Notes: generated by a model from the letters alone, not told the origin. Numbered from the stretch's first letter, positions 42,916 through 53,138 are shown. The stretch is DNA of 64,000 bases from Pseudomonadota bacterium (GCA_027488375.1 JAIYBW010000004.1:248001-312000), one strand, 5' to 3'. Numbers and translations are program-made.

Positions 42916-43686
42916 ATGAAAGTCATGAAATTTTATGAATTTTGGATTCAGGTTCGAGAACTATCTCTTGCCTCCATCAAGTCTCGCTACCGAAGTACTT
43001 GGGCCGGATTTATTTGGGTTGTCATTAACCCTTTAATCATGTTTGGTGTTCAAAGTCTGGTTTTTAAAAACTTCATGCAAATAGAGGTCCCCAATTACTA
43101 TCTATTTCTATTAGGTGGCCTGCTCCCATGGATTTTCATCACATCAACTATTCAAATGGCGACACCAACAATATTTAACAGCTCACACCTTTTACGATCA
43201 TTTAAAATTAATCCTCTCGTTATTATCTACGCACAAGTGCTTGATAACTTCATCAACTTCCTTGCAAGTTTGCTGATAACACTCATCCCATTTTTATTTT
43301 TTTATGATGTGCATTTTTTAAAATTAATGCTTTTACCACTTTCTTTGGTTCCGATTTTATTAGGAACACTTTCTTTAAGTCTGATTATGGCGGTTCAAGG
43401 AGTTTTTTTTCGAGACCTCAACTTTATTCTGAGCTTCACGTTTTCAGTGCTATTTTATTTAACTCCCATTTTTTATCCTAGAGAATTCGTGCCAGAATCT
43501 TGGCAATGGATAATTGATATAAATCCTCTTTACTATCTTCTTTCACCATTTAGATTAAGTATCATTAACTCGGGTGAAGAATACTGGATTTCTCTTGCGA
43601 AGAGTTTATTTATTGCAATGATTTTAACGGTTGGAGCTTTTATTAATTGGAGAAGAAAACATAATGCAATCTACTTCAAACTCTGA
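42916..43686 (+). CDS. wzm: ABC-2 type polysaccharide/O-antigen export permease (Wzm-like)
   Basis: The 256-residue inner-membrane protein has about six helices. The ABC-2 exporter features are an amphipathic N-terminal helix, the KSRYRSTWAGFIWVVINPL motif and the late LTPIFYPREFVPESW loop before the final helices. It pairs with the ATPase gene that overlaps it by 23 bp. It should export an undecaprenyl-linked glycan or a similar lipid-linked polymer. The start could also be ATG 42925; neither has a strong ribosome binding site. Confidence 0.88.
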   Translation: MKVMKFYEFWIQVRELSLASIKSRYRSTWAGFIWVVINPLIMFGVQSLVFKNFMQIEVPNYYLFLLGGLLPWIFITSTIQMATPTIFNSSHLLRSFKINPLVIIYAQVLDNFINFLASLLITLIPFLFFYDVHFLKLMLLPLSLVPILLGTLSLSLIMAVQGVFFRDLNFILSFTFSVLFYLTPIFYPREFVPESWQWIIDINPLYYLLSPFRLSIINSGEEYWISLAKSLFIAMILTVGAFINWRRKHNAIYFKL

Positions 43687-44467
43687 AATTCTTTTATCTG
43701 CAAAAAATATCAGTGTGTTTTATGAGCTTGAACACTTTTACCACCATGGGTTAAGAGATGTATTTGTCTCGGCATTAACTCATCCCTTTGATTACTTTTT
43801 TAAAACAAAAGAAATTTTGCCAGTCATCAATGATGTTAGTTTTGATATTACAAGAGGTATGAGATTAGGAATACTGGGTTTAAATGGGAGTGGGAAAACG
43901 ACACTTTGCCGATGTCTTGCTGGTATGATGACTCCTCAAAAAGGACAAGTCTCAACTCAGTCTGAGGTAAAGGCTATTTTTGACACAGGGACAGGGATCA
44001 TGCCTGAACTTACTGGGCGTGAGAACGCTTATCTTATAGGGAGATTACTCTTCCCAAAAATGCGAGATATCAGGCCCATTATGGATGAAGCCATTGAGTT
44101 CTCAGACTTGGGCCACTTCATCGATATCCCCTTCCGGCAGTATTCAAAAGGGATGCAGGCAAGACTCATGCTTTCAATTATTTCCTCTCAATCTAGTGAA
44201 ATTATCATATTGGATGAAGTCCTCGATGGTGCTGACTATTCTTTTCAACAAAAACTTTCTCATCGTATGAAAAAATTTATTAATTCATCAGGGGCAAGTA
44301 TTTTTGTGTCACACTCGGTAGAGCAGATTCGCGAAGTCTGTGACCAGGTAATGGTTATGGAAAAGGGTAAAATAATCTTTTCAGGCCAACGCGAAGAAGG
44401 CATTCAATTTTACTTAAATAATCAAAAATATAGTTCTTCAAATCAAATGAAAGGGTTCTCTGCATGA
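43664..44467 (+). CDS. wzt: ABC exporter ATPase (Wzt-like, without carbohydrate-binding domain)
   Basis: The 267-residue ATPase has Walker A GLNGSGKTTL, signature YSKGMQARL and Walker B IIILDEVLDGAD. The long N-terminal insert (YELEHFYHHGLRDVFVSALTH) is typical of KpsT/Wzt-type exporters. It lacks the C-terminal carbohydrate-recognition domain of full-length Wzt. Its ATG lies inside the permease gene, and its stop overlaps the next gene by 4 bp (ATGA), so permease, ATPase and LplT-PlsC fusion are translationally coupled. Confidence 0.92.
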   Translation: MQSTSNSEILLSAKNISVFYELEHFYHHGLRDVFVSALTHPFDYFFKTKEILPVINDVSFDITRGMRLGILGLNGSGKTTLCRCLAGMMTPQKGQVSTQSEVKAIFDTGTGIMPELTGRENAYLIGRLLFPKMRDIRPIMDEAIEFSDLGHFIDIPFRQYSKGMQARLMLSIISSQSSEIIILDEVLDGADYSFQQKLSHRMKKFINSSGASIFVSHSVEQIREVCDQVMVMEKGKIIFSGQREEGIQFYLNNQKYSSSNQMKGFSA

Positions 44468-46350
44468 AGAAAGATTCACTTTTTTTCTCTTCCAAATTTT
44501 GGCCAATATTCTGGACACAATTTTGGGGGGCGATGAATGACAATGTTTTTAAAAATGCGATGGTTATTCTCATTACATACAAATCATACTCTCTGATGGG
44601 TCTCGGAGTAGATCAAATGGTGGCCTTGTGTGGTGGTATCTTTATCCTACCATTCTTCATCGCCTCTTCAATTTCAGGACAGTATTCTGACAAACTTTCA
44701 AAATCTCATCTCGTTATCTTCACCAAGGCCCTCGAGGTCCTGGTTATGATTTTAGGCTCGGTTGGCTTTTTAACTGAATCTCTCCCCCTTCTTTTTATCT
44801 CGCTTTTTCTCATGGGCCTTCAGTCCACAATCTTTGGGCCGGCCAAATACAGTATCCTTCCCGAATTGCTTGAAGAAAATGATCTTGTCAAAGGGAACGC
44901 ACTCGTCGAAATGGGAACTTTTATCGCAATTCTTATTGGAACAATTGCAGGTGGTCTTATCATCGGCCTTCCACAAGGACCTCAATGGATTTCTGTCTCT
45001 GTGATTGGCGTCGCCATTATAGGACTTCTTTGCAGCCTTAAACTCCCAAAACTTTCGGCCGTTGAACCAAACTTGAGAATAGATCTCAATCTTGCGAGAT
45101 CAACCTGGGATGTTTTAAAAATAAGTAGAAGTATCAGAAGTGTCTTTATTTCCATTCTTGGAATTTCTTGGTTTTGGTTTTTTGGGGCAACTCTCCTTTC
45201 AATTTTTCCTGTTTACGTGAAAGATATCCTCCACGGGAATGAAAGTGTCGTCACCCTTTTCCTTGCCATTTTCAGTATTGGTGTGGCGATTGGATCAATG
45301 ATTTGTGAGAAATTTTCTCATGAACGTGTCGAACTTGGACTCGTTCCATTTGGCTCAATTGGTCTGTGTTGGTTTGTCCTTCATCTTTATCTTATGGGAC
45401 AACCTTATGCTGCAACAGGTGAACTCCTCACCGTCAACGCATTCCTCGAGCAAAAAGGCACCTATTGGATATTGTTTGACCTTATGGGTGTCTCTATTAT
45501 GAGTGGATTTTTTATCGTCCCTCTCTACACCTTTATCCAGGTAAGAAGTGACAGAGAAACTCGCTCAAGAGTTATTGCGGCCAATAACATTCTCAATGCT
45601 CTCTTCATGGTGGGAGCAGCTATTATTCTGATGATTCTTTTTGCTTTGGGTCTCACAGCTGTGGATATTTTCCTTGTTCTTTTTGTGCTTAATCTATTTG
45701 TTTCAATTTATATTTACACAGAAATACCAGAATTTTTGTGGCGCTTTCTCTGCGTGATTGTAGGCAAAATGATGTACCGGATGAATGTCAAAGGTTTACA
45801 ACACATTCCTCATGAGGGTGCCGCCGTTCTCATCTGTAACCATGTAAGTTTTGTTGATTGGCTTATTATCAGTGCTTGCGTTAAAAGACCTGTTCGTTTT
45901 GTCATGCACTACAGTTTTATGAAGAATCCTTTCCTTTCATTCTTTTTTAAAGGCGGAAAAGTCATTCCTATAGCAGGGGCCAAAGAAGATTCGGTTCTTA
46001 TGGATAAGGCTTTTGATAAAATTTCACAAACTCTCACAGAAGGTGAAATCATCTGTATTTTTCCAGAAGGCAAAATAACATATGATGGTGAGATTTCTTC
46101 ATTTAGGCCTGGGATCGAAAAAATTATTACTAGAAATCCTGTACCTGTTATTCCTATGGGTCTAAAGGGTTTATGGGGTAGTTTTTTTAGCCGAAAATAT
46201 GGGCCGGCCGGCACAAATTATAAAATACTCATTCAGCGTTTCTGGACAAAAGTTGATCTCATTATTGAGCAACCTGAAGCTCCTCATCTGGCCACGGCCC
46301 AACTCTTAGAGGAAAAAGTAAGAAGGCTTGTTTCCGAAAATGAAAACTAA
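44464..46350 (+). CDS. LplT-like MFS transporter fused to a PlsC-type acyltransferase
   Basis: The 628-residue inner-membrane protein has an N-terminal MFS domain (about 1-415, opening FWTQFWGAMNDNVFKNA as in LplT). A C-terminal 1-acylglycerol-phosphate acyltransferase follows, with NHVSFVDW (about 459) and FPEGKIT (about 533) motifs. It resembles the lysophospholipid flippase-acyltransferase part of Aas-type proteins but lacks the acyl-ACP synthetase domain. It should flip lysophospholipids inward and re-acylate them. It is coupled to a polysaccharide exporter, which is unusual. Its 3' end overlaps the RND gene by 4 bp. Confidence 0.9.
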   Translation: MKKDSLFFSSKFWPIFWTQFWGAMNDNVFKNAMVILITYKSYSLMGLGVDQMVALCGGIFILPFFIASSISGQYSDKLSKSHLVIFTKALEVLVMILGSVGFLTESLPLLFISLFLMGLQSTIFGPAKYSILPELLEENDLVKGNALVEMGTFIAILIGTIAGGLIIGLPQGPQWISVSVIGVAIIGLLCSLKLPKLSAVEPNLRIDLNLARSTWDVLKISRSIRSVFISILGISWFWFFGATLLSIFPVYVKDILHGNESVVTLFLAIFSIGVAIGSMICEKFSHERVELGLVPFGSIGLCWFVLHLYLMGQPYAATGELLTVNAFLEQKGTYWILFDLMGVSIMSGFFIVPLYTFIQVRSDRETRSRVIAANNILNALFMVGAAIILMILFALGLTAVDIFLVLFVLNLFVSIYIYTEIPEFLWRFLCVIVGKMMYRMNVKGLQHIPHEGAAVLICNHVSFVDWLIISACVKRPVRFVMHYSFMKNPFLSFFFKGGKVIPIAGAKEDSVLMDKAFDKISQTLTEGEIICIFPEGKITYDGEISSFRPGIEKIITRNPVPVIPMGLKGLWGSFFSRKYGPAGTNYKILIQRFWTKVDLIIEQPEAPHLATAQLLEEKVRRLVSENEN

Positions 46351-49300
46351 GCCTTCTTTGAGGCAAAGAGTGAATAAAAGGCCGGAACCACAATCAGCGT
46401 CAATAGTGTTGAAACGAGTGAACCACCAATAATGGCGATCGCCATTGGTTTAAGCGATTCAGATCCTGGCCCTAATGAGAGCGCTAAAGGCACGGCCCCT
46501 GCAACAGTTGAGATAGTTGTCATAAAAATGGGTCTTAATCTCTGAGGACAAGCATCTTTAAGCGCATCCAAAACAGAGAGTCCTTCTGCTCTTCTTTGAT
46601 TGGTAAAATCAACTAGAAGAATTGAATTTTTCTTCACAATTCCCATAAGAAGAATGAGTCCAATCATTGAATACATATTTAGAGTTTGACCCGTTAACCA
46701 CAGGCCCAAAAAGGCGCCAGAAAAACTAAATGGGAGAGCAAGCAACACAGTCACAGGATCTCTAAAACTATTGAACTGTGCACCTAAGATCATATAGGCA
46801 ATAATGATTCCGAGGGCGAGAGCAAAAATGAGACTTTTAAAGGTCTCCTTGAAGCTTTCCGAGGAACCGGACTCCACAAGACTGTAGCCGAGAGGTAAAT
46901 GCTTTTTAGCAATTTTTCTCACTTCTTCTAAGGCTGCCCCTTGAGATGTCCCTGGACTGATGCCAGAGAAAATGGTGACGGCCCTTTGGCGACTTCTTCT
47001 ATTAATATTTTGAACTCCGGGTAGCTCTTTCACAATAACGACATCAAGGAGTTTAATAAGTTCACCTCGAGTATTTCTCACATAGATTTTTTTAAGATCA
47101 TCTAGCCTATTCTCTGAGAGATTGCGCATTTTTAATCTGATATCATTACGATGTCCGTCTTTAGAGTATTTTCCAACCACTGCACCACCGATAAGGGCAT
47201 TAATAGTCGTACCAATCTCTTGCACACTAACCCCAAATTGCTTTGCACGATCACGATCAGGATAAATTTTAATTTCCTGAATTGATTCCTTATAATCCGT
47301 ATCAATATCTGTATAAAGACCGGTGGACTTCATTTCTTCCATCGTACTTTTTGCAGCTTTTACTAGAAGGGACCAATCACCTCCCGTAAGAGTAAATTCA
47401 ACAGGGAAACCTCGTCCAGAAGCACTAAAGCCCCCTTGAGAAGTGTCTTGAACAAAAACTTTACCATTTTTAAAATTTTTATCGAAATACTCTCGATACT
47501 CACTAAGAAGTTCAGACTGCTTTTTTGCCCGTCCAAGTTTTGAATCAACCGGTCTTAATTTATAAGGATGCAAAGTCACAAACATATTTGAAACGTTTGA
47601 TTCAGATCCTCCCATGCCTCCAAAACCACCAATCGAAACATAAAATCGTTTGATTTCTTTTCTTGAAGAAAAATAATTTTCAACCTCTTTTGTCGTTTGA
47701 TCTGTAAAACTTAAGGAAGAACCATCCTTTGTTTTGATGCGCACTAAGAACGAAGAAATATCCTGAGCTGGAACAAACTCCTTGGGAATTAATTTAACGA
47801 GAAAAAAAGTACCAGCAAAAAAAAGCGTCGAAAATATGAGTGTTTTCCAGCGATGATCGAGGGTCCATGAAAGTGACTTCCCATACCAAAGTACAACTTG
47901 TTCAAAGAGATTATCCACCCACTGACCTAGTCGAGAGCGCTTAGAGGTATCTTCAATAAATTGAGATGTTCTCATAGGTGTTAGAGTAATAGCTTCAATA
48001 TAAGAGAGTCCAACGGCCACAGATATAGTTATACCGAATTGGAAAAAATATTTTCCAATAAGTCCTTCCATTAGGGCGACTGGAATAAATATGGCCATAA
48101 TCGCCACAGTCGCCGCTAAGGCCGCAAAAGTGATTTCATTGGCACCGTCTTGAGATGCTTTAACCTTATTCTTACCACCTTCAAAATGACGATAAATATT
48201 TTCAAGGACCATAATGGCATCATCAACCACAATACCAATCGAAAGCGAGAGACCTAATAAGGTAAAAGTATTAAGTGTAAAATTGAAGTATTTAAGAATG
48301 ATAAAAGCGCCCAAAATGGAAGTTGGGATGGCCAAAATGACATTTATCGTAGCTGCGAAAGATCCCAAAAAGAACCAGCAAACTATAGCCGTTAAAATAG
48401 CCGAAAGGATCATTGTAAATGAAAGCTCATGAATGGATTCTTCAATAAATGTCGTCGAATCAAAATTCACTCCGATTTCAATTTCTGGAGGGAGTTCTTT
48501 TTTCAGAGCTTCAATTTTTTTCTTCACTCCTTGGGCCACATCCACAGCATTTGATCCCCGCTGTTTTCTAACCCCTAACCCTACAGCTGTTGTCCCTCCG
48601 ACTCGAGAAATTCTTCTCACATCAGCAAGACCCTCCTCAATAGTGGCCACATCGCCCAAAAATAAGGGAGAATAATTAGGAGCACCACCACGACGAATAA
48701 TAGGTAGTTTTGAGAACTCTTCAATTGAGGTCGCCTCACCTAAAGTTCTAACATTTCTTTCTCTAACAAGATCTTCAATATAACCAGAGGGTGACTCTTT
48801 ATGTTCCGCCCCAATGGCTCCCATAACATCAGTCACTGAAAGTTGGTATCGATTGAGTTTATCATTATCAACCCAAACTCTTAAATTAGGCTCAACATAG
48901 CCACCAAGAAAAATATCGGCCACACCTGAAACAGTCTGGAAACGATCTTTTAAATTATCTCTCACATAGCTCATAAGATCTTTAGGAGACATTTTTGAAG
49001 ATGTGACAGATAGCCACATGATGGGCCTATCATCTGGGTTAACTTTTGAAATGATCGGAGGATCGATCTCATTTGGAAGAAAACGCTGGGCCTGATTGAT
49101 TCTTGCCTGAACTTCAGAAACGGCCACATCAATATCTTTATCTAAATTGAATTCAACTGAAATATTGGCCGAACCAAGACGGGCCTGAGAAGTCATACTC
49201 TTCACACCCTCAACTGAGAGTACGGCGGATTCGATGGGATCAATAATATCAAGTTCCATGACTTCTGGGGCAGCTCCCTCGTAGGTCACGGAAACATTGA

Positions 49301-49433
49301 CCATCGGAAAATCCACATCGGGAAGCTGGGAAACTCCCATTTTTCGAAGAGAAAAATAGCCAAAGATAATCATGGCGGCCATGAGCATCCAGGCAAATAC
49401 AGGCTTACGGATGGAAAGATCTGATAAACTCAT
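46347..49433 (-). CDS. RND efflux pump (AcrB/MexB-like)
   Basis: The 1028-residue inner-membrane pump has the HAE-type proton-relay residues: the Asp-Asp pair in GIVVDDAIMVLEN (TM4) and the Lys in LLMGIVKKNSILLVDF (TM10). The N-terminus (SIRKPVFAWMLMAAMIIFG) and two large periplasmic loops are complete. It should expel drugs or lipids. Its start overlaps the stop of the TolC-family gene by 4 bp. No adaptor gene is present on either side, though RND pumps normally need one. The missing partner may be encoded elsewhere. Confidence 0.94.
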   Translation of the reverse strand: MSLSDLSIRKPVFAWMLMAAMIIFGYFSLRKMGVSQLPDVDFPMVNVSVTYEGAAPEVMELDIIDPIESAVLSVEGVKSMTSQARLGSANISVEFNLDKDIDVAVSEVQARINQAQRFLPNEIDPPIISKVNPDDRPIMWLSVTSSKMSPKDLMSYVRDNLKDRFQTVSGVADIFLGGYVEPNLRVWVDNDKLNRYQLSVTDVMGAIGAEHKESPSGYIEDLVRERNVRTLGEATSIEEFSKLPIIRRGGAPNYSPLFLGDVATIEEGLADVRRISRVGGTTAVGLGVRKQRGSNAVDVAQGVKKKIEALKKELPPEIEIGVNFDSTTFIEESIHELSFTMILSAILTAIVCWFFLGSFAATINVILAIPTSILGAFIILKYFNFTLNTFTLLGLSLSIGIVVDDAIMVLENIYRHFEGGKNKVKASQDGANEITFAALAATVAIMAIFIPVALMEGLIGKYFFQFGITISVAVGLSYIEAITLTPMRTSQFIEDTSKRSRLGQWVDNLFEQVVLWYGKSLSWTLDHRWKTLIFSTLFFAGTFFLVKLIPKEFVPAQDISSFLVRIKTKDGSSLSFTDQTTKEVENYFSSRKEIKRFYVSIGGFGGMGGSESNVSNMFVTLHPYKLRPVDSKLGRAKKQSELLSEYREYFDKNFKNGKVFVQDTSQGGFSASGRGFPVEFTLTGGDWSLLVKAAKSTMEEMKSTGLYTDIDTDYKESIQEIKIYPDRDRAKQFGVSVQEIGTTINALIGGAVVGKYSKDGHRNDIRLKMRNLSENRLDDLKKIYVRNTRGELIKLLDVVIVKELPGVQNINRRSRQRAVTIFSGISPGTSQGAALEEVRKIAKKHLPLGYSLVESGSSESFKETFKSLIFALALGIIIAYMILGAQFNSFRDPVTVLLALPFSFSGAFLGLWLTGQTLNMYSMIGLILLMGIVKKNSILLVDFTNQRRAEGLSVLDALKDACPQRLRPIFMTTISTVAGAVPLALSLGPGSESLKPMAIAIIGGSLVSTLLTLIVVPAFYSLFASKKA

Positions 49434-50668
49434 GGGAGAACTCCAGCAGCAGCTTCAAGGTTCTGATAACTCATGTGTCCTGCGATAAAAAGAGAATCAT
49501 AAGAGCGCTTATTTTGAATGTAACTATTCATTGATTGTAAAACATCAAGATTGGTCACAAGACCAAACTGATAATCCTTAAGATTCAATTTATAGGCCTC
49601 TTCACTCTTAGTGCGGGCCTCTTTCAGTGATTTTAATTGCTCTAGAAGGCGGAGATGATTTTGATAAATCACATGGATTTGTCTTTCTGCTGAACGAACC
49701 GATTCATGGGCCGTGAGATAATGAATACGCTTAGAGGCAAGCGCTTCCTTGACACCGGCCTGAACAGTACCACCTTGATAGAAAGGAACAGAAAAAACAA
49801 CACCTGCGTCCCATTCACTGCTCGCAAGAATACCTGTTCGATCAATATAATAATTCCCTACGAGATCTAAACTTGGGTAATGCCCACCTTTTGAAATATT
49901 CACCTGATGATCAGCAACTCTTACTTGTTGCTCAAGCGCAAGAATATCAGGACGTTTTTTTAAGTGACTAAGATAACTTGATTGATCCTTTGAAAGATCA
50001 GGAACGGGCCCAAAATCAGGTAACTCACCAGCTTTTTTACCAGTTAAAAATTCAAAGTTTTTTTCGGCTTCATCTAAATCACGTTTTCCCTGCTGAAATT
50101 GAGATTCAGCTGCATGAAGCTGGGCTTCAGCTTCAACTAACTCACCTCTTCGAGAACGACCAATTTTAGTTCGAGAGCGAATTTCAGAAACCCGCTCTTT
50201 TGTGAGCTCTAAGAAACTGGTCAGATTTTTAACATCAACTTGAATCATCTTAAGTGAGTAGTAATGTGAAATAAGAGTTTGAAAAAGTTCCAACTCCTGA
50301 GCATCTTTTTGAAATTGAGAAAGAAGAACATTTTCTTTGGCGGCCTGAAGTCCACTATAGGCGCCACCTCTGATAAGAGGTTGAACTAATCGAACTCCAA
50401 CAGAGTATTGCTTGGTTAAAGTAAAGGCACTAAATCCGGCCGCAGAAGGTGGATCAATGCGCGTATAATTAGCAAATCCATTAATGGTCGGGAGAAGTGC
50501 CCCGACGGCCCGAGATTTTTGTTCCTGCCTCTGGATAACACCTTGCTCCGCTCGCTGAACGCTCTCCATATTTAATCGCGCACTATCCCAAGACTCTTTT
50601 AAAGTCATAGATTGTGCGCAGAGGCTCAAAAAACACATCAAAATCAGAAAAAACGGCTTTAAAAACAT
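49430..50668 (-). CDS. TolC-family outer-membrane channel
   Basis: The 412-residue protein has a signal peptide (about 1-20) and two duplicated halves of long helices separated by beta segments. SVGVRLVQPLIRGGAYSGLQAAKENV and VVFSVPFYQGGTVQAGVKEA are typical TolC half-repeats. It should form the trimeric outer-membrane duct for the RND pump, whose gene it overlaps by 4 bp. An adaptor would normally lie between the two genes but is missing. Confidence 0.92.
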   Translation of the reverse strand: MFLKPFFLILMCFLSLCAQSMTLKESWDSARLNMESVQRAEQGVIQRQEQKSRAVGALLPTINGFANYTRIDPPSAAGFSAFTLTKQYSVGVRLVQPLIRGGAYSGLQAAKENVLLSQFQKDAQELELFQTLISHYYSLKMIQVDVKNLTSFLELTKERVSEIRSRTKIGRSRRGELVEAEAQLHAAESQFQQGKRDLDEAEKNFEFLTGKKAGELPDFGPVPDLSKDQSSYLSHLKKRPDILALEQQVRVADHQVNISKGGHYPSLDLVGNYYIDRTGILASSEWDAGVVFSVPFYQGGTVQAGVKEALASKRIHYLTAHESVRSAERQIHVIYQNHLRLLEQLKSLKEARTKSEEAYKLNLKDYQFGLVTNLDVLQSMNSYIQNKRSYDSLFIAGHMSYQNLEAAAGVLP

Positions 50669-50885
50669 GATTTTCTCTCAAAAAAAAACATAAAGTTGAT
50701 CAACGGGCTTCAGTATAAAATTCCCTCAGAATCATGTCTAGGAATTGGTGGTAAAAATCTCTCTTGTAGGGGCATTGTTTAAAGTCATCTTGTCGGCCAA
50801 AGTTTTTAAAAGTGAGAGTAAATGTAAGGTGCATTTTATCTAGCATCCTCTAAAGTTAAATGTATTAAAGTCTCAAGGAGGAGAT

Positions 50886-52130
50886 ATGAAGAAACTTGCA
50901 CTCGTTGCATCTTTAGGTCTTTCGTTTCAGGCCTACGCATCAGTTGACACCACATTTTTCCCATCATTAGATGTGAAATCACTACATGATCTTGAACTAT
51001 CTAATGAGAAAAAAGGTGAAGCTCCTCGTTTCGCTGTCCCTCATGTTGTTTCAATCAATCCTATGAAATCTCAGAACTGGGAAAAGTCTGGTCAAAATTT
51101 TACTTGGACTCATCAAGTAAAAGCTCCAAATGCTGTTTCTTTGAACTTTGGTTTTACTCGTTTCAACCTTCCTGAAGGAGCAGAACTTAACATCTACTCT
51201 TCTGATCGCTCTCAATTCATCCGTACATTCACTGCTCAAGATAACAATGTGAACAACCAACTTTGGTCTCCAGTTATCATGTCTGATGATGTTACGATCG
51301 AACTTTCTGTTCCAGCTCAATCACTTGATCAAGTTCAACTTGAGTTAGGTCAAATTGGCCAAGGTTTCAGAACATTTGCTCAATCAACTAACAAATCTGG
51401 TTCTTGTAACATTGATGTTGCATGTTCTGATTCTAAAGGTTGGGAAAAAGAAGTTAATACAGTTGCTGTGATCTCTACTGGTGGATCAGCTTTCTGTACA
51501 GGCTTCATGGTTAACAACACTAAAGGTGATAAAACTCCTTATTTCATGACGGCCGCTCACTGCCGTATCACTGCTTCATCAGCTCCAAGTCTTGTGACTT
51601 ACTGGAACTACCAAACTTCTAAGTGTGGTGGAGCTCGTGACGGTAAACTTACTGACTTCAACACAGGTTCAGTTCACCTTGCAACAAATGCTAAGTCTGA
51701 TGCAACTCTTGTAAAACTAAACTCTCAGCCAAAGCCTGAGTGGAATGTAAACTTCGCTGGTTGGGATGCTACTGAAACAATTGGTACATCTGCAGTTGGT
51801 ATCCACCATCCAAATGTTGATGAGAAATCAATCTCATTTGAAAATGATGCAACAGCTCTTTCATCTTACGGTGGTCAATCTTCTCCAGGTGACTCAACTC
51901 ACGTAAGAATCATTGACTGGGATAAAGGAACTACTGAGCCAGGTTCTTCTGGATCTCCACTTTTTGATTCTAATCACCGAGTTATTGGTCAGCTTCATGG
52001 CGGTGGTGCTGCTTGTGGAAATGATCTTTCAGACTACTACGGTCGCTTCTATACAACTTATAAAGATGCCAATCTTAAGAAGTGGCTTGATGCTGCTGGT
52101 ACAGGTTCTTTAACTGTTGATACGCTCTAA
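50886..52130 (+). CDS. Exported lysyl-endopeptidase-like serine protease
   Basis: The 414-residue protein has a signal peptide (1-19) and a beta-rich N-terminal prodomain-like region (about 60-160). A chymotrypsin-fold catalytic domain resembles lysyl endopeptidase/Achromobacter protease I. The triad is His225 (TAAHC), Asp272 (SDATLVKL) and Ser355 (GSSGSPLF). Four or more Cys in the catalytic part could form disulfides, and GGGAACG near the end is typical. The start follows AAGGAGGAG. The codon choice (many GCT, TCT, CTT) suggests high expression. A strong terminator follows. Confidence 0.92.
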   Translation: MKKLALVASLGLSFQAYASVDTTFFPSLDVKSLHDLELSNEKKGEAPRFAVPHVVSINPMKSQNWEKSGQNFTWTHQVKAPNAVSLNFGFTRFNLPEGAELNIYSSDRSQFIRTFTAQDNNVNNQLWSPVIMSDDVTIELSVPAQSLDQVQLELGQIGQGFRTFAQSTNKSGSCNIDVACSDSKGWEKEVNTVAVISTGGSAFCTGFMVNNTKGDKTPYFMTAAHCRITASSAPSLVTYWNYQTSKCGGARDGKLTDFNTGSVHLATNAKSDATLVKLNSQPKPEWNVNFAGWDATETIGTSAVGIHHPNVDEKSISFENDATALSSYGGQSSPGDSTHVRIIDWDKGTTEPGSSGSPLFDSNHRVIGQLHGGGAACGNDLSDYYGRFYTTYKDANLKKWLDAAGTGSLTVDTL

Positions 52131-52132
52131 AT

Positions 52133-52169
52133 AAAAAAAAGCCCACCGAAAGGTGGGCTTTTTTTTTTA
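52133..52169 (+). terminator. Bidirectional terminator
   Basis: A perfect 7-bp GC-rich stem (52141-52147 with 52152-52158) with GAAA loop is flanked by A8 and T11. It serves the rightward protease gene and the leftward hydrolase-like gene that ends at 52172. Confidence 0.95.
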
Positions 52170-52171
52170 TC

Positions 52172-53011
52172 TTATTTTAAAGTTTGATTGATGAGATTTA
52201 CGATTTCAAATTGAATTTCTTTATCATCATCGAGATCCATATGATCAAGCGGAGAAAGAATATTTTTCACTTGGGTCATCTCATGACGACGGGCCACATG
52301 TGGTCCATCATTAAGAACGATATTATTTTCACCAAAGACATTGAGATGATTTTTGACATTTTGAGGGACAATATCGTTATCAGATCCAACAGCGTCAATA
52401 GTAATGAGTAGATCTACTTTTCTAAAACCATAATCGAGAGAATCCAGTGAATCGGCCACTTCCATGGCCGTGTCACCGCCAAAACTGTGTCCCACGAGAA
52501 TGATAGGCTGATCCTTATGAACTTTTTCAATATACTCTAGGATCTCATCTTGCTGATCCCAACCATAAATGCGTGAACCTTCAACTGCTTCTGCAATTTT
52601 ACCAACACCCGCATAGCCTCTTTCAGAAGTGGATGGAGAACTAAAGAGGTCTAAACCCTTAATAAAAACGATGGCCGGTTTTTTGATTGAACCTTTTTTT
52701 ACAGCAGAGTCAGAAATATCTGAGACATCTTTAAGATCTGGTTTTTTGATTTCAGGCGTTTCTGGTTTAGAACTCGATTCAGGAAGCTTAGGTTTAGGAA
52801 TATCTACAGAAGGAAGCGATGGAGTTGGAGGAGTTGGTAAAGATCCAGAAGAGCTACTTAAATCAACTTTATAATCAGGGCCAGAAACCTTCTTTAAGGC
52901 GCTGGGATCGGCTAGTTTAAGATCAGATTTCACGGGTGGTGCCGCTTTAAGCTTCTGGGCACGATTCTGAGACTGTAGTAATGATCCGTAAGTTGTTAAA
53001 TCAGTTTTCAC
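52172..53011 (-). CDS. Alpha/beta-hydrolase-fold protein with Pro-rich N-terminus
   Basis: The 279-residue protein lacks a signal peptide. The N-terminal 100 residues are low-complexity, rich in Ser, Pro and Lys. The C-terminal part is an alpha/beta hydrolase with the nucleophile elbow GHSFGG (Ser about 177) and a late His in DHMDLDDD. It is likely an esterase or lipase-like enzyme of unknown substrate. The disordered N-terminus could mediate localisation. Confidence 0.75.
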   Translation of the reverse strand: MKTDLTTYGSLLQSQNRAQKLKAAPPVKSDLKLADPSALKKVSGPDYKVDLSSSSGSLPTPPTPSLPSVDIPKPKLPESSSKPETPEIKKPDLKDVSDISDSAVKKGSIKKPAIVFIKGLDLFSSPSTSERGYAGVGKIAEAVEGSRIYGWDQQDEILEYIEKVHKDQPIILVGHSFGGDTAMEVADSLDSLDYGFRKVDLLITIDAVGSDNDIVPQNVKNHLNVFGENNIVLNDGPHVARRHEMTQVKNILSPLDHMDLDDDKEIQFEIVNLINQTLK

Positions 53012-53138
53012 GTTTCAATTGTACCTAAGAAATCTAACATTCAGCAGAAGGCAAAATAAACCAGACTAATCCCGACAAGGCTTATCAGACTCAGATACTG
53101 ACTTGAAAGATTGATAAAAAGTATAAGATAATCACTCC

